The notes: generated by a model from the letters alone, not told the origin. A DNA stretch of 64,000 bases from Sphingomonas sp. Leaf22 (GCF_001421715.1 NZ_LMKP01000023.1:134044-198043), one strand, 5' to 3'; positions 38,228 through 49,227 are shown, numbered from the stretch's first letter. Made by a program: numbers and translations.

Positions 38228-39421
38228 ATGGCTAAGGCAAAATTCGAGCGGAACAAGCCGCACCTCAACATCGGTACCATCGGTCACGTCGACCACGGCA
38301 AGACCTCGCTGACCGCCGCGATCACGAAGGTGCTGGCTGAAACGTCGGGCGGCGTCGCCGTCGACTTCGCCAACATCGACAAGGCTCCCGAAGAGCGCGA
38401 GCGCGGCATCACCATCTCGACCGCCCACGTCGAGTATGAAACCGCCGCCCGCCACTATGCGCACGTCGATTGCCCGGGCCACGCCGACTATGTGAAGAAC
38501 ATGATCACCGGTGCCGCGCAGATGGACGGCGCGATCCTGGTCGTGTCGGCTACCGACGGCCCGATGCCGCAGACCAAGGAGCACATCCTGCTCGCCAAGC
38601 AGGTCGGCGTTCCCACCATGGTCGTCTTCCTGAACAAGGTCGATCTGGTCGACGACGAGGAAATCCTCGAACTCGTCGAGATGGAAATCCGCGAAGAACT
38701 GTCGAAGCGTGAATTCGACGGCGACAACATTCCGATCATCCGTGGTTCGGCCACCTGCGCGCTGTCGGGTTCGAACGACGTGTTCGGCAAGGAAGCGGTT
38801 CTCGCGCTGATGGCAGCAGTCGACGAGTCGATTCCGCAGCCGGAGCGTCCGCTGGACAAGCCGTTCATGATGCCGATCGAAGACGTGTTCTCGATCTCGG
38901 GTCGTGGCACCGTGGTAACCGGCCGCGTCGAAACCGGCATCGTCAAGGTCGGTGAAGAAGTCGAAATCGTCGGCATTCACGAATCGGTCCGCAAGACCGT
39001 CGTCACCGGCGTCGAAATGTTCCGCAAGCTGCTCGACCAGGGCCAGGCCGGCGACAACATCGGCGCGCTGATCCGCGGCGTTGCCCGTGACGAAGTCGAG
39101 CGTGGTCAGGTTCTGGCGAAGCCGGGTTCGATCACGCCGCACACCGACTTCCAGTCGTCGGTGTACGTGCTGTCGAAGGACGAGGGTGGCCGTCACACGC
39201 CGTTCTTCGCCAACTATCGTCCGCAGTTCTACTTCCGCACGACCGACGTGACCGGCACCATCGAACTACCGGAAGGCACCGAAATGGTCATGCCGGGCGA
39301 CGAAGTCGCGCTGGGCGTGAAGCTGATCGCACCGATCGCCATGGACGTCGGCCAGCGTTTCACCATCCGTGAAGGCGGTCGTACCGTCGGCGCAGGGGTT
39401 GTCAGCGGCATCGACAAGTAA
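38228..39421 (+). CDS. tuf: Elongation factor Tu
   Basis: 397 aa. Delivers aminoacyl-tRNA. G1 [15 protein letters not shown]3 [13 protein letters not shown]4 [11 protein letters not shown]-terminus complete ([20 protein letters not shown]). End of the str operon. Confidence 0.98.
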   Translation: MAKAKFERNKPHLNIGTIGHVDHGKTSLTAAITKVLAETSGGVAVDFANIDKAPEERERGITISTAHVEYETAARHYAHVDCPGHADYVKNMITGAAQMDGAILVVSATDGPMPQTKEHILLAKQVGVPTMVVFLNKVDLVDDEEILELVEMEIREELSKREFDGDNIPIIRGSATCALSGSNDVFGKEAVLALMAAVDESIPQPERPLDKPFMMPIEDVFSISGRGTVVTGRVETGIVKVGEEVEIVGIHESVRKTVVTGVEMFRKLLDQGQAGDNIGALIRGVARDEVERGQVLAKPGSITPHTDFQSSVYVLSKDEGGRHTPFFANYRPQFYFRTTDVTGTIELPEGTEMVMPGDEVALGVKLIAPIAMDVGQRFTIREGGRTVGAGVVSGIDK

Positions 39422-39440
39422 TATAGCGACTCGAACAGGC

Positions 39441-39470
39441 GGCGGTCCCCGGAGACGGGGGCCGCCGTTT
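39441..39470 (+). terminator. Terminator of the str operon after tuf
   Basis: GGCGGTCCCCG (39441-39451), loop GAGA, CGGGGGCCGCC (39456-39466) with one wobble, then GTTTGCTATTT. Confidence 0.85.
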
Positions 39471-39531
39471 GCTATTTAATGAGGGCACCCCGCTTTTTTG
39501 GCCGGGGTTTCCACCAAGCCTTTTGTTAATC

Positions 39532-39557
39532 AAGAGCCGTCCCAACGGCCCGCTCTT
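39532..39557 (+). other. rpsJ leader hairpin
   Basis: AAGAGC (39532-39537) and GCTCTT (39552-39557) enclose a smaller CCGT/ACGG stem, 17 bases before rpsJ. It could be the S10-operon leader structure; no similarity to the E. coli L4-binding leader could be judged. Confidence 0.4.
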
Positions 39558-39573
39558 TCGCATCGGTAGGACC

Positions 39574-39882
39574 ATGGACAACAATATCCGTATTCGCCTG
39601 AAGGCGTTCGACCATCGCGTGCTCGACCAGGCGGCCGGCGATATCGCCGACACCGCGCGTCGCACCGGCGCCCTGATCCGTGGACCGATTCCGCTGCCCA
39701 CGCACATCGACAAGTTCACGGTCAACCGCGGCCCGCACATCGACAAGAAGTCGCGCGAGCAGTTCGAGACCCGGACCTACAAGCGTCTGCTCGACATCGT
39801 GCAGCCGACCCCGCAGACCGTCGACGCGCTCATGAAGCTCGACCTCGCGGCAGGGGTGGACGTAGAGATCAAGCTGGCGTAA
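39574..39882 (+). CDS. rpsJ: 30S ribosomal protein S10
   Basis: 102 aa from ATG 39574 ([19 protein letters not shown]). Also the NusE transcription antitermination factor. Conserved [14 protein letters not shown] and [17 protein letters not shown] segments present. First gene of the S10 operon. Confidence 0.98.
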   Translation: MDNNIRIRLKAFDHRVLDQAAGDIADTARRTGALIRGPIPLPTHIDKFTVNRGPHIDKKSREQFETRTYKRLLDIVQPTPQTVDALMKLDLAAGVDVEIKLA

Positions 39883-40204
39883 TAGCCGGCTTCCGCGATC
39901 CAGGGTGATTCCGCCTTGCGTCGCGCTTTCGCTTCCCGCCGGTTCGTTCTGAACGACGGCGGTCGAAGCCGGGAAAGCAACCACAGGGATACCGAACGGC
40001 ACGACGCTTCCGGGCAAATGCCGTTGTCCGCGTCCCCGCTATCGTCGATGCAACTCCCTCATGGAGCAATTCGGCGATGTCTGGCCCTGGCGGGGGCGTG
40101 CAGATCGCAAGGGCTGGGGCTTCGGAGGCGGGTGACCGCGCACCGGAGCCTTTTTCGTTAGGCAAGCTCGTCGTCAAGACGAGCCTCTGTTGGAGGAGTT
40201 GGTC
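39883..40204 (+). other. Unusually long rpsJ-rplC spacer (322 bases)
   Basis: In most bacteria these genes are nearly adjacent. No convincing gene is seen here. Features are a CCGGAGCCTTTTTCG stretch near 40143 and a hairpin GCTCGTC (40166-40172) / GACGAGC (40178-40184) just before the rplC SD (TTGGAGGAG). The rest is unassigned. Confidence 0.5.
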
Positions 40205-40930
40205 ATGCGTACTGGTGTGATCGCGAAGAAAATGGGTATGACCCGGCTGTTCCAGGACGATGGGCGCCACGTGCCCGTCACCGTCCTGCAGCTGGAAGAC
40301 GTGCAGGTCGTCGCCCGTCGTGAGCTGGATCGGGACGGCTACGTCGCGGTGCAGCTCGGTGCGGGCGTCGCCAAGGCGAAGAACGTCGCCAAGCCGCAGC
40401 GCGGCCATTTCGGCAAGGCCGAAGTGACCCCGAAGGCGCGGGTTGTCGAGTTCCGCGTGGCGGACGATGCGTTGCTCGATGTCGGTGCCACCATCGGTGC
40501 CGATCACTATGTCGCCGGCCAGCTGGTCGACGTGTCGGGCCGTACGCAGGGCAAGGGCTTTGCGGGTGCCATGAAGCGTTGGAACTTCGGCGGTCTGCGC
40601 GCGACGCACGGCGTGTCGGTGTCGCACCGTTCGCACGGTTCGACCGGTCAGCGTCAGGATCCGGGCAAGGTCTTCAAGAACAAGAAGATGGCCGGCCACA
40701 TGGGTGACCGTAACCGCACGCAGCAGAATTTGCAGGTCGTGTCGACGGACGTCGAGCGCGGGCTGATCTTCATCAAGGGTTCGGTTCCCGGTCACAAGGG
40801 AAGCTGGCTGACGGTCAAGGACGCGGTGAAGGTCGCGCGCCATGCCGACGCTCCGTATCCCGCCGGTCTGAAGAGCGCCAACAGCAACGACGCCGCCACA
40901 TCGGCTGCGACCGACGGCCAGGAGGGCTGA
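40205..40930 (+). CDS. rplC: 50S ribosomal protein L3
   Basis: 241 aa from ATG 40205 ([16 protein letters not shown]). The extended loop with [23 protein letters not shown] that reaches the peptidyl-transferase centre is intact; its Gln is the residue methylated in other bacteria. C-terminal tail is Ala/Ser/Asp-rich and longer than in E. coli. Confidence 0.97.
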   Translation: MRTGVIAKKMGMTRLFQDDGRHVPVTVLQLEDVQVVARRELDRDGYVAVQLGAGVAKAKNVAKPQRGHFGKAEVTPKARVVEFRVADDALLDVGATIGADHYVAGQLVDVSGRTQGKGFAGAMKRWNFGGLRATHGVSVSHRSHGSTGQRQDPGKVFKNKKMAGHMGDRNRTQQNLQVVSTDVERGLIFIKGSVPGHKGSWLTVKDAVKVARHADAPYPAGLKSANSNDAATSAATDGQEG

Positions 40931-40932
40931 TC

Positions 40933-41559
40933 ATGAAGGTCAAGGTACAGACCCTCGATGCCGTCGAAAACGGCGATATCGAGCTGAACGACGAGGTGTT
41001 CGGCCTCGATCCGCGTGCGGACATCCTGCACCGGGTCGTGACGTGGCAGCTCGAAAAGCGTCGCGGCACCGCCCGCGGCACCCGCGAGCGTGCAGACGTC
41101 GCCCGCACCGGCAAGAAGCTGGGTCGCCAGAAGGGCGGCGGTGTCGCCCGTCACGGCGATCGCCGCGCTCCGGTGTTCGTCGGCGGCGGTAAGGCGCACG
41201 GCGCCCGCGTCCGCGACTTCAACCCGGGCCTGAACAAGAAGGTTCGCGCGCTCGGTCTGAAGATGGCGCTGTCGAGCCATGCCAAGGCGGGTTCGCTGGT
41301 CATCCTCGACGGTCTGACCGTTGCGGACGGCAAGACGCAGGTCCTGCTCGGCAGCCTTGCCAAGCTGGGCTTCGGCAAGAAGTCGCTGGTGATCGATGGC
41401 GATGCCGTCGAAAACACCTTCGCGCTGGCCGCTCGCAACCTGCGTCAGGTCAATGTCCTGCCCGCCGGTGGCGCGAACGTCTATGACATCCTGAAGCACG
41501 ACACGCTGGTGCTCACCCGCGCCGCCGTCGAAAAGCTGGAGGCCCGCTTCAATGGCTAA
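40933..41559 (+). CDS. rplD: 50S ribosomal protein L4
   Basis: 208 aa, 2 bases after rplC. The tunnel-lining loop ([36 protein letters not shown]) is present. In E. coli L4 autoregulates the S10 operon. Overlaps rplW by 8 bases. Confidence 0.97.
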   Translation: MKVKVQTLDAVENGDIELNDEVFGLDPRADILHRVVTWQLEKRRGTARGTRERADVARTGKKLGRQKGGGVARHGDRRAPVFVGGGKAHGARVRDFNPGLNKKVRALGLKMALSSHAKAGSLVILDGLTVADGKTQVLLGSLAKLGFGKKSLVIDGDAVENTFALAARNLRQVNVLPAGGANVYDILKHDTLVLTRAAVEKLEARFNG

Positions 41560-41869
41560 GCAGCAACAGTCGGCTATCGACATCCGTCATTACGACGTGG
41601 TGCTTAGCCCCCACATCACCGAAAAGTCGACGATGCTTTCCGAGCATAACGCCGTCGTCTTCAAGGTCGCGAACAAGGCGTCGAAGCCGGAGATCAAGGC
41701 AGCGGTCGAAGCGCTGTTCAACGTCACCGTCACCGGCGTGAACACGATCGTGACCAAGGGCAAGACCAAGAAGTGGAAGGGCGCGCCCTACACCCGGTCG
41801 GACTTCAAGAAGGCGATCGTGACCCTAGCCGACGGCCAGTCGATCGACATTACCGAGGGGGCCAAGTAA
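41552..41869 (+). CDS. rplW: 50S ribosomal protein L23
   Basis: 105 aa. Sits at the tunnel exit and docks trigger factor and [22 protein letters not shown] start and [11 protein letters not shown]...[18 protein letters not shown] core as expected. Starts inside the rplD end, one base before rplB. Confidence 0.97.
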   Translation: MAKQQQSAIDIRHYDVVLSPHITEKSTMLSEHNAVVFKVANKASKPEIKAAVEALFNVTVTGVNTIVTKGKTKKWKGAPYTRSDFKKAIVTLADGQSIDITEGAK

Positions 41870-41870
41870 C

Positions 41871-42719
41871 ATGGCACTCAAGCAATATAATCCGACCACG
41901 CCGTCGCAGCGTGGCCTGGTCCTGATCGACCGTTCGGCCCTGTACAAGGGTCGTCCGGTCAAGGCGCTGACCGAAGGCAAGACCAAGTCGGGCGGCCGCA
42001 ACAACAAGGGCCATGTGACCTCGCGCGGCATCGCCGGCGGTCACAAGCAGCGCTATCGCATCATCGACTTCAAGCGTCGGTTGTGGGATGTCGAAGGCAC
42101 CGTGGAACGGATCGAATATGATCCCAACCGCACCGCGTTCATCGCGCTCGTCAACTATGGCGAGATCGAGGGCAAGGCCAACGTCGCCTACATCATCGCG
42201 CCGCAGCGTCTGAACGTCGGTGACAAGGTGATCGCCGGCAAGAAGACCGACGTGAAGCCGGGCAACGCGATGGAACTGGGCCAGGTGCCGGTCGGCACGA
42301 TCGTCCACAACGTCGAGATGAAGCCGGGCAAGGGCGGTCAGATCGCCCGTTCGGCCGGCACCTATGTGCAGGTCGTCGGTCGCGACAAGGGCATGGTCAT
42401 CGTCCGCCTGAATTCGGGTGAGCAGCGCTACATCCACGCCGCCTGCATGGCGACGATCGGCGCGGTGTCAAACCCCGACAACCAGAACCAGAATCTGGGC
42501 AAGGCCGGTCGTAACCGCTGGCTCGGCAAGCGTCCGCTGACCCGCGGCGTCGCCAAGAACCCGGTCGACCACCCGCACGGCGGTGGTGAAGGCCGGACTT
42601 CGGGCGGTCGTCATCCGGTCACCCCGTGGGGCAAGCCGACCAAGGGCGCGCGCACGCGGCACAACAAGGCGACGGATAAGATGATCATCCGTAGCCGTCA
42701 CGCGAAGAAGAAGGGCTAA
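41871..42719 (+). CDS. rplB: 50S ribosomal protein L2
   Basis: 282 aa. Essential for subunit joining. [25 protein letters not shown] N-terminus and the C-terminal [28 protein letters not shown] with the conserved His are intact. Confidence 0.98.
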   Translation: MALKQYNPTTPSQRGLVLIDRSALYKGRPVKALTEGKTKSGGRNNKGHVTSRGIAGGHKQRYRIIDFKRRLWDVEGTVERIEYDPNRTAFIALVNYGEIEGKANVAYIIAPQRLNVGDKVIAGKKTDVKPGNAMELGQVPVGTIVHNVEMKPGKGGQIARSAGTYVQVVGRDKGMVIVRLNSGEQRYIHAACMATIGAVSNPDNQNQNLGKAGRNRWLGKRPLTRGVAKNPVDHPHGGGEGRTSGGRHPVTPWGKPTKGARTRHNKATDKMIIRSRHAKKKG

Positions 42720-42722
42720 GCG

Positions 42723-43001
42723 ATGGCTCGTTCCGTATGGAAGGGTCCGTTCGTGGACCTCAATCTGCTGAAGAAGGCGGAAGTGGCGCAGGACGCCGGC
42801 ACCCGTTCGGGTCCGATCAAGACCTGGTCGCGCCGTTCGACGATCCTGCCGCAGTTCGTTGGCCTGACGTTCAACGTCTATAACGGCCGCAAGTTCGTGC
42901 CGGTTTCGGTCAACGAGGACATGGTGGGCATGAAGCTCGGCGAATTCGCGCCGACGCGCTTCTTCCCCGGCCACGCCGCCGACAAGAAGGGCAAGCGCTG
43001 A
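42723..43001 (+). CDS. rpsS: 30S ribosomal protein S19
   Basis: 92 aa. [20 protein letters not shown] start and [28 protein letters not shown] core. Forms a head complex with S13. Last base overlaps the rplV start. Confidence 0.98.
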   Translation: MARSVWKGPFVDLNLLKKAEVAQDAGTRSGPIKTWSRRSTILPQFVGLTFNVYNGRKFVPVSVNEDMVGMKLGEFAPTRFFPGHAADKKGKR

Positions 43002-43378
43002 TGAGCAAGCAGGCAGCACCGCGCCGCGTCGGTGACAAGGAAGCTCTGGCGGTCGCGACTCAGGTCCGCGGCTCGGCCCAGAAGCTGAACCTCGTCGCCG
43101 CACTGATCCGCAACCGTCCGGTCGGCGATGCGATGAACATCCTCGCCTTCTCGAAGAAGGCGATGGCGGTCGATGTCCGCAAGTGCCTCGCTTCGGCGAT
43201 CGCGAATGCGGAAAACAACCACAACCTCGACGTCGATGCACTCGTCGTCAAGGAAGCCTCGGTCGGCAAGTCGATCACGATGAAGCGTTTCGCGACCCGT
43301 GGTCGCGGCAAGTCGACGCGCATCCTGAAGCCGTTCAGCCGCGTGCGCATCGTCGTGTCCGAGGTGGAGGAAGCGTAA
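43001..43378 (+). CDS. rplV: 50S ribosomal protein L22
   Basis: 125 aa. Lines the exit tunnel; [35 protein letters not shown] and the C-terminal beta-hairpin ([22 protein letters not shown]) are present. One-base overlaps with genes on both sides. Confidence 0.97.
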   Translation: MSKQAAPRRVGDKEALAVATQVRGSAQKLNLVAALIRNRPVGDAMNILAFSKKAMAVDVRKCLASAIANAENNHNLDVDALVVKEASVGKSITMKRFATRGRGKSTRILKPFSRVRIVVSEVEEA

Positions 43379-44088
43379 TGGGTCACAAATCCAATCCCAT
43401 CGGTCTGCGTCTGCAGATCAACCGCACCTGGGACAGCCGTTGGTACGCCGAAGGTGCCGACTATGGCCGTCTGCTGCTGGAGGATCTGAAGATCCGCCAG
43501 TTCATCATGAAGGCGCTGCCGCAGGCGGCGATTTCCAAGGTGGTGATCGAGCGTCCGGCAAAGTTGTGCCGCATCTCGATCTTCGCAGCGCGTCCCGGTG
43601 TCATCATCGGCAAGAAGGGCACCGACATCGAAAAGCTTCGCAAGAAGCTGGGTTCGATGACCTCGTCCGACGTGTCGCTGAACATCGTCGAGATCCGCAA
43701 GCCGGAAATCGATGCGAAACTCGTCGCGCAGGGCATTGCCGATCAGCTGGAACGTCGTATCGCCTTCCGTCGCGCCATGAAGCGTGCGGTGCAGTCGGCG
43801 ATGCGTCTGGGTGCCGACGGCATCCGCGTCGCTTGCGGCGGTCGTCTGGGCGGTGCGGAAATCGCCCGTTCGGAAGGCTATCGCGAAGGTCGCGTTCCGC
43901 TGCACACGCTGCGTGCCAACCTCGACTATGCCGAGGCACAGGCGCACACCGCGTATGGCGTCTGCGGCGTCAAGGTCTGGATCTTCAAGGGTGAGATCCT
44001 CGGCCATGACCCGATGGCGCAGGACCGGCTGATGATGGAGGCTCAGACCTCCGGCGTGCGCCCCGCGCGCGACGATCACCGCCGCTAA
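43378..44088 (+). CDS. rpsC: 30S ribosomal protein S3
   Basis: 236 aa from ATG 43378 ([22 protein letters not shown]), GGTGGAGG upstream and TAATG overlap with rplV. KH domain [22 protein letters not shown] segment and S3 C-terminal domain ([15 protein letters not shown]) are intact; forms part of the mRNA entry channel. Confidence 0.98.
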   Translation: MGHKSNPIGLRLQINRTWDSRWYAEGADYGRLLLEDLKIRQFIMKALPQAAISKVVIERPAKLCRISIFAARPGVIIGKKGTDIEKLRKKLGSMTSSDVSLNIVEIRKPEIDAKLVAQGIADQLERRIAFRRAMKRAVQSAMRLGADGIRVACGGRLGGAEIARSEGYREGRVPLHTLRANLDYAEAQAHTAYGVCGVKVWIFKGEILGHDPMAQDRLMMEAQTSGVRPARDDHRR

Positions 44089-44100
44089 GGATAATTTGAG

Positions 44101-44532
44101 ATGCTGCAACCAAAGCGCACCAAGTTCCGCAAGGCCTTCAAGGGCCGCATCCATGGCGATGCCAAGGGCGGTACGTCGCTGAACTTCGGGTCCTATGGCC
44201 TGAAGGCGATGGAGCCGGAGCGGATCACCGCCCGCCAGATCGAGGCGGCTCGCCGCGCGATCACGCGTCACATCAAGCGCCAGGGCCGCTTGTGGATCCG
44301 GATTTTCCCGGATCTGCCGGTGTCGTCGAAGCCTGCCGAAGTCCGCATGGGCTCGGGCAAGGGTTCGCCCGAATTCTGGGTCGCCCGCGTCAAGCCGGGT
44401 CGCATCCTGTTCGAACTGGACGGCGTGCCCGGCCCGCTCGCCGCGGAGGCGTTCGAACGCGCCGCGATGAAGCTGCCGATCGCGGTCAAGGTCGTTGCCC
44501 GTCTGGGCGACACCTCGCACCTGGAGGGTTGA
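44101..44532 (+). CDS. rplP: 50S ribosomal protein L16
   Basis: 143 aa. [19 protein letters not shown] start and [39 protein letters not shown] core. Positions tRNA at the A site. Confidence 0.98.
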   Translation: MLQPKRTKFRKAFKGRIHGDAKGGTSLNFGSYGLKAMEPERITARQIEAARRAITRHIKRQGRLWIRIFPDLPVSSKPAEVRMGSGKGSPEFWVARVKPGRILFELDGVPGPLAAEAFERAAMKLPIAVKVVARLGDTSHLEG

Positions 44533-44534
44533 GA

Positions 44535-44738
44535 ATGACGAAGGCAACCGATCTTCGCGCCAAGAGCGACGACCAGCTGGTCGATGAACTGTCGAGCCTG
44601 AAGCGTGAGGCGTTCAACCTCCGTTTCCAGGCGGCGACCAGCCAGCTGGAAAAGCCGACCCGCGTGAAGGAAGTCCGTCGCGACATCGCGCGGATCAAGA
44701 CGCTGCAGGGCGAGCGTTCGCGCTCGTCCGACAAGTAA
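44535..44738 (+). CDS. rpmC: 50S ribosomal protein L29
   Basis: 67 aa. Two-helix protein: [51 protein letters not shown]. Two bases after rplP; start ATG 44535 with GGAGGG in the rplP end. Confidence 0.97.
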   Translation: MTKATDLRAKSDDQLVDELSSLKREAFNLRFQAATSQLEKPTRVKEVRRDIARIKTLQGERSRSSDK

Positions 44739-44749
44739 GGACGAGAGAC

Positions 44750-45022
44750 ATGCCGAAGCGCGTGCTGACCGGGATGATCGTCTCGGACAAGACCGACAAG
44801 ACGGTGGTGGTCAAGGTAGAGCGGAAGGTCAAGCACCCCCTCTACGGCAAGATCATCCGCCGTTCGAAGAAGTATCATGCCCATGACGAGGGCAATGAAT
44901 ATCGCGAAGGCGAGACCGTGCGCATTGAAGAGACCGCGCCGATCTCGAAGCTGAAGACCTGGAAGGTGATCGAGCGGGTCAACACCCACGCGACGCCGGC
45001 CGAGACGGCAGCCGAGGCGTAA
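44750..45022 (+). CDS. rpsQ: 30S ribosomal protein S17
   Basis: 90 aa. OB-fold protein: [45 protein letters not shown]. The last dozen residues are an Ala/Thr/Glu-rich tail beyond the conserved fold. End of the S10 segment; a 365-base gap follows instead of the usual tight junction with rplN. Confidence 0.97.
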   Translation: MPKRVLTGMIVSDKTDKTVVVKVERKVKHPLYGKIIRRSKKYHAHDEGNEYREGETVRIEETAPISKLKTWKVIERVNTHATPAETAAEA

Positions 45023-45069
45023 GCCTCGATGGGGTGGGGCGGTTCGTCCTTCACCCGCGGCGCAGCAGA

Positions 45070-45178
45070 CTCCCCTCCCTGACAAGGGAGGGGCAGGGGG
45101 TGGGTAGGCCCGAGGTGGAACGTTACGTTCCCTCGCAACCCGACCCACCCCCAACCCCTCCCTTGTCAGGGAGGGGAG
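45070..45178. repeat. Palindromic repeat with 36-base arms between rpsQ and rplN
   Basis: Left arm 45070-45105 and right arm 45143-45178 are inverted copies differing at two bases; each arm itself holds CCCCTCCCTGACAAGGGAGGGG, a smaller palindrome. The 37-base centre includes GAACGTTACGTTC. Not the same family as the ruv-region repeats. Confidence 0.8.
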
Positions 45179-45296
45179 CGCAGCGGGGGAGTGGGGCTGC
45201 TACCCCACCCACGCAATTCCGGGGTCAGACCCGGATATGACGGACATTCGCGGAAGGGCGCTTGCCTTTTCGCCATGGGGCGGTTAATGGGCCGCT

Positions 45297-45337
45297 CCCC
45301 CCGGTGCGGCGTGGTCCGCAGCCGGGGGTTCATTTTT
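45297..45337 (+). terminator. Intrinsic-terminator-like hairpin upstream of rplN
   Basis: CCCCCCGGTGCGG (45297-45309) pairs with CCGCAGCCGGGGG (45316-45328), followed by TTCATTTTT. It sits 50 bases before rplN in what is normally a continuous operon. The weak pair TTGCCT (45262)/TTAATG (45284) upstream could be a promoter, making this a leader attenuator. Confidence 0.6.
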
Positions 45338-45387
45338 CAAGGCGGGGTCCGGTCGGAATCGGCCCCATAGGGTAAGGAATCGCATCC

Positions 45388-45756
45388 ATGATCCAGATGC
45401 AATCCAATCTCGACGTTGCTGACAACAGCGGCGCGAAGCGGGTGCAGTGCATCAAGGTGCTGGGCGGCTCGAAGCGCCGCACGGCCGGTGTCGGCGACGT
45501 CATCGTCGTCAGCATCAAGGAAGCCGCTCCGCGCGGCCGCGTGAAGAAGGGTGACGTGCACCGTGCCGTCATCGTTCGGACCGCCAAGGACATCCGTCGC
45601 ACCGACGGTTCGGTGATCCGTTTCGACGGTAACGCCGCGGTGCTGGTCAACAAGAACGAGGAGCCGATCGGCACCCGTATCTTTGGCCCGGTGGTCCGCG
45701 AGCTGCGCTCGAAGGGCTTCATGAAGATCATCTCGCTCGCCCCAGAGGTGCTGTAA
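45388..45756 (+). CDS. rplN: 50S ribosomal protein L14
   Basis: 122 aa. [31 protein letters not shown] start and [17 protein letters not shown] core. First gene of the spc segment; its stop overlaps the rplX start by one base. Confidence 0.98.
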   Translation: MIQMQSNLDVADNSGAKRVQCIKVLGGSKRRTAGVGDVIVVSIKEAAPRGRVKKGDVHRAVIVRTAKDIRRTDGSVIRFDGNAAVLVNKNEEPIGTRIFGPVVRELRSKGFMKIISLAPEVL

Positions 45757-46070
45757 TGGCTGCTGCGAAGATCAAGAAGGGCGACACCGTGATCGTCCTG
45801 TCGGGTAAGGACAAGGGCAAGACCGGTCAGGTCACCCAGTCGCTGCCCAAGGATGGCAAGGTCGTCGTGTCCGGCGTGAACATCGCCGTTCGCCACAAGA
45901 AGCCGAACCAGGCTGACCCGCAGGGTGGTCTGGTGCGTTCGGAAGCGCCGATGCACGTCAGCAAGGTCGCGCACGTCGTCGACGGCAAGCCGACCCGCGT
46001 GCGCTTCGAAGTGCGCGATGGCAAGAAGGTCCGGGTCGCCGTAAAAGGCGGGGAGGTCATCAATGGCTGA
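45756..46070 (+). CDS. rplX: 50S ribosomal protein L24
   Basis: 104 aa. KOW motif region [22 protein letters not shown] and later [19 protein letters not shown]. Assembly initiator of the large subunit. Eight-base overlap with rplE. Confidence 0.97.
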   Translation: MAAAKIKKGDTVIVLSGKDKGKTGQVTQSLPKDGKVVVSGVNIAVRHKKPNQADPQGGLVRSEAPMHVSKVAHVVDGKPTRVRFEVRDGKKVRVAVKGGEVING

Positions 46071-46647
46071 TAAGTACACGCCGCGCATGAAGTCGATCTA
46101 TGACGATCGCATCGTGAAGGCGATGACCGAGAAGTTCGGTTACAAGAACGTGATGGAAATCCCGCGCCTCGACAAGATCGTCCTGAACATGGGCGTTGGC
46201 GAAGCGACGCAGGACAAGAAGAAGGTCGAGCAGGCCAGCTCCGAAATGGAGCTGATCGCTGGCCAGAAGCCTGTCGTCACGAAGGCAAAGAAGTCGATCG
46301 CGCAGTTCAAGCTGCGTGAAGGCATGGCGATCGGCTGCAAGGTCACGCTGCGTCGCGAGCGGATGTACGAATTCCTCGATCGCTTCATCACCATCGCGCT
46401 TCCGCGCGTTCGCGACTTTCGTGGTCTGAACCCGAAGTCGTTCGACGGTCGCGGCAATTATGCCTGCGGCATCAAGGAACAGATCGTGTTCCCCGAAATC
46501 AACTATGACCGCATCGACAAGGTGCGCGGCATGGATGTGATCGTGACCACCACCGCTAAGACCGACGAAGAGGCTCGCGAGCTTCTGCGTCTGTTCGGTT
46601 TCCCCTTCCCGCAGGAAGAGGGCGCCGAGGAAAAGAAGGCGGCGTAA
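46063..46647 (+). CDS. rplE: 50S ribosomal protein L5
   Basis: 194 aa. [42 protein letters not shown] and [28 protein letters not shown] match the family. Binds 5S rRNA. C-terminal tail of Glu/Lys/Ala beyond the E. coli end. Confidence 0.98.
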   Translation: MADKYTPRMKSIYDDRIVKAMTEKFGYKNVMEIPRLDKIVLNMGVGEATQDKKKVEQASSEMELIAGQKPVVTKAKKSIAQFKLREGMAIGCKVTLRRERMYEFLDRFITIALPRVRDFRGLNPKSFDGRGNYACGIKEQIVFPEINYDRIDKVRGMDVIVTTTAKTDEEARELLRLFGFPFPQEEGAEEKKAA

Positions 46648-46652
46648 CCAAC

Positions 46653-46678
46653 ACCGCTCCCCTTCGCCGGGGAGCGGT
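46653..46678 (+). other. Hairpin between rplE and rpsN
   Basis: ACCGCTCCCC (46653-46662), loop TTCGCC, GGGGAGCGGT (46669-46678), perfect 10-bp stem; CTGCGCTTTAAC follows. Terminator-like stem without a good T-run, inside the spc segment. Confidence 0.55.
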
Positions 46679-46707
46679 CTGCGCTTTAACGAAGAGAGCT
46701 TAAGTCC

Positions 46708-47013
46708 ATGGCGAAACTGAGTTCCGTGAACAAGAACGAGCGCCGTCGCGCGCTCGTCAAGAAGTTCGCACCCAAATATGCGAAGCTGAAGGCGATCGCA
46801 GCCGACCAGTCGCTCGACGAGACCGAGCGTCTGATCGCGCGGCTGAAGATGGCCGAGATTCCCCGCAACGGGAATCCGACCCGCATCCGCAACCGTTGCG
46901 AGCTGACGGGTCGTCCCCGCGGCTATTATCGCAAGTTCCGTCTCGCCCGCGTCATGCTGCGTGAACTGGCCAATAAGGGCCTGATCCCCGGCGTCACGAA
47001 GTCGAGCTGGTAA
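46708..47013 (+). CDS. rpsN: 30S ribosomal protein S14
   Basis: 101 aa, the long zinc-free form: [40 protein letters not shown], with no CxxC pairs. [30 protein letters not shown] start is standard for Alphaproteobacteria. Confidence 0.98.
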   Translation: MAKLSSVNKNERRRALVKKFAPKYAKLKAIAADQSLDETERLIARLKMAEIPRNGNPTRIRNRCELTGRPRGYYRKFRLARVMLRELANKGLIPGVTKSSW

Positions 47014-47024
47014 GGAACACAGCA

Positions 47025-47420
47025 ATGGCATTGACCGATCCCCTGGGTGACATGCTCACCCGCATCCGCAACGGCCAGCGCGCGCGCAAGGACTCCGTCC
47101 TGACGCCTGCCAGCAAGTTGCGGGCCCGTGTCCTCGACGTGTTGCAGCGCGAGGGCTATATCCGTGGCTACAGCGAAGAGCAGATGGGCCCCGCGGCCGG
47201 CATCCGCATCGAGCTGAAGTATTTCGAAGGCCAGCCGGCGATCAAGCACGTCGCGCGCGTCTCGAAGCCCGGCCGTCGCGTCTATTCGGGTTCGCAGGAA
47301 CTGCCGAAGGTTCGCAACGGCCTTGGCATCACCATCGTCTCGACGCCGCGTGGCGTTCTGTCCGACGCCGAAGCGCGCGAACAGAATGTCGGTGGCGAAG
47401 TGCTCGCGGAGGTCTTCTGA
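47025..47420 (+). CDS. rpsH: 30S ribosomal protein S8
   Basis: 131 aa. [36 protein letters not shown] start and [33 protein letters not shown] end. In E. coli the spc-operon repressor. One-base overlap with rplF. Confidence 0.98.
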   Translation: MALTDPLGDMLTRIRNGQRARKDSVLTPASKLRARVLDVLQREGYIRGYSEEQMGPAAGIRIELKYFEGQPAIKHVARVSKPGRRVYSGSQELPKVRNGLGITIVSTPRGVLSDAEAREQNVGGEVLAEVF

Positions 47421-47953
47421 TGAGCCGCATCGGTAAGAAGGCAGTCCCGGTTCCGGCCGGCGTCACCGCCAACATCGCAGGGCGCGAGCTGAGCGTCAAA
47501 GGTCCCAAGGGCACGCTCACGCTGCCGCTGGCCGATGACATCGCCTATGCCGTCGAAGGCGACACCATTTCGGTGCAGCCGGCGAACGAAACCAAGCGCG
47601 CTCGCGCGTTCTGGGGCATGCAGCGTACGCTCGTGCAGAACCTGATCACCGGCGTGACCACCGGCTTCACCAAGAAGCTGCTGATCACCGGCGTCGGCTA
47701 TCGCGCCGCGGCCCAGGGCAAGAACCTGAAGCTGCAGCTCGGCTACAGCCACGACGTCAACATCGACGTGCCGGAAGGCATCGAGATCAAGACGCCCGAT
47801 CAGACCACGATCGAAATCAGCGGGATCGACAAGCAGAAGGTCGGTCAGATCGCTGCCGAGATCCGTCGTTGGCGTAAGCCTGAGCCGTACAAGGGCAAGG
47901 GCATCAAGTACGACGGCGAGTTCATCTTCCGCAAGGAAGGGAAGAAGAAGTAA
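47420..47953 (+). CDS. rplF: 50S ribosomal protein L6
   Basis: 177 aa. [19 protein letters not shown] start, internal duplication, and C-terminal [38 protein letters not shown]. Start overlaps the rpsH stop. Confidence 0.98.
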   Translation: MSRIGKKAVPVPAGVTANIAGRELSVKGPKGTLTLPLADDIAYAVEGDTISVQPANETKRARAFWGMQRTLVQNLITGVTTGFTKKLLITGVGYRAAAQGKNLKLQLGYSHDVNIDVPEGIEIKTPDQTTIEISGIDKQKVGQIAAEIRRWRKPEPYKGKGIKYDGEFIFRKEGKKK

Positions 47954-48309
47954 TGACCAAGGGTCTCTCCCTCTTCGAGAAGCGCCGTCGGCGCAATCGC
48001 ACCGCGCTGAAGGCGCGTTCGGGCGGCCGTGCGCGGCTGTCGATCCATCGTTCGGGCAAGCACATCTATGCCCAGGTCATCGACGATGCAGCCGGCCACA
48101 CGGTCGCTGCCGCCTCGACCCTGGAAAAGGACGTGCGCAGTGCGTCGGGCGCGAACATCGATGCCGCCAAGGGCGTCGGTACCCGCGTTGCGGAAGCGGC
48201 GAAGGCCGCCGGCGTGACGCAGGTCGTGTTCGACCGTGGCGGCTTCCTGTTCCACGGCCGCGTCAAGGCGCTGGCCGAGGCCGCCCGCGAAGCCGGATTG
48301 GAGTTCTAA
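47953..48309 (+). CDS. rplR: 50S ribosomal protein L18
   Basis: 118 aa. [34 protein letters not shown] and [44 protein letters not shown]. Binds 5S rRNA with L5. Confidence 0.97.
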   Translation: MTKGLSLFEKRRRRNRTALKARSGGRARLSIHRSGKHIYAQVIDDAAGHTVAAASTLEKDVRSASGANIDAAKGVGTRVAEAAKAAGVTQVVFDRGGFLFHGRVKALAEAAREAGLEF

Positions 48310-48312
48310 GAC

Positions 48313-49044
48313 ATGGCTGACGAAAACAATCAGGCCGAAACCCCCGCCGCCGACGTGTCGGCAGCGCCGGGTGGCGAGCAGCCGCAGGGCCGTGGTCCCC
48401 GCGGCGGTCGCGGTCGCGGCGGTCCGGGTGGTCCCGGCGGCGGCGGTCGTGGTGGCCGCGACGGCAATCGTGGCGGTCGTCGCGACGACCGTCGCGGCGG
48501 TCCGGACGATGGTGGCGAAGAGCTGATCGAAAAGCTCGTCCACATCAACCGCGTGTCGAAGACCGTCAAGGGCGGCAAGCGCTTCGGTTTCGCCGCACTC
48601 GTCGTCGTCGGCGACGGCAAGGGCCGCGTCGGTTTCGGCCATGGCAAGGCGCGCGAAGTGCCGGAAGCCATTTCGAAGGCGACCGCCGCTGCCAAGAAGG
48701 CGATGGTCCGCGTGCCGCTGAAGGACGGTCGCACGCTGCACCATGACGGCAACGGTCACTTCGGTGCCGGTCGCGTGACGCTGCGGTCGGCTCCGGCCGG
48801 TACCGGCATCATCGCGGGTGGCCCGATGCGCGCCATCTTCGAATCGCTCGGCGTTGCCGATGTCGTGACGAAGTCGGTGGGCACGTCAAATCCGTACAAC
48901 ATGATCCGTGCGACCTTCGAAGCGCTGAACGATCAGTCGTCGCCGAAGTCGGTTGCGCAGCGTCGCGGCAAGAAGATCGCCGACCTGCTGGGTCGTGGTG
49001 GATCGCAGACCGCCGAGGCTGACGCCGCGGCGATCGTGGAGTAA
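48313..49044 (+). CDS. rpsE: 30S ribosomal protein S5 with a long RGG-rich N-terminus
   Basis: 243 aa. The S5 core begins near residue 72 ([25 protein letters not shown]) and is complete ([17 protein letters not shown]). Before it lie about 45 residues made almost wholly of Gly, Arg, Asp and Pro with RGG/GRGG motifs, after an acidic opening ([15 protein letters not shown]). E. coli S5 has no such extension. The frame and codon usage are continuous, so the extension looks genuine; it may bind RNA loosely on the ribosome surface near the mRNA entry. Confidence 0.96.
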   Translation: MADENNQAETPAADVSAAPGGEQPQGRGPRGGRGRGGPGGPGGGGRGGRDGNRGGRRDDRRGGPDDGGEELIEKLVHINRVSKTVKGGKRFGFAALVVVGDGKGRVGFGHGKAREVPEAISKATAAAKKAMVRVPLKDGRTLHHDGNGHFGAGRVTLRSAPAGTGIIAGGPMRAIFESLGVADVVTKSVGTSNPYNMIRATFEALNDQSSPKSVAQRRGKKIADLLGRGGSQTAEADAAAIVE

Positions 49045-49050
49045 CGAGCG

Positions 49051-49227
49051 ATGGCAACCGTCAAGATCACCCAGACCGGGTCGCCGATCCGCCGGACCAA
49101 GGATCAGCGCGCAACGCTGATCGGTCTCGGCCTCAACAAGATGCACAAGACCGTGGAACTGACCGACACCCCCGAGGTGCGTGGCATGATCCGCAAGGTG
49201 CACCACATGGTATCGGTCGAAGGCTAA
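49051..49227 (+). CDS. rpmD: 50S ribosomal protein L30
   Basis: 58 aa: [19 protein letters not shown] at the start, then [18 protein letters not shown], the L30 signature. Six bases after rpsE. Normal length. Confidence 0.96.
   Translation: MATVKITQTGSPIRRTKDQRATLIGLGLNKMHKTVELTDTPEVRGMIRKVHHMVSVEG

Noticed and set aside
39916..40161. 81-codon frame in the rpsJ-rplC spacer
   Set aside because: Arg/Ser-rich, no SD, no recognisable family; not supported as a gene.
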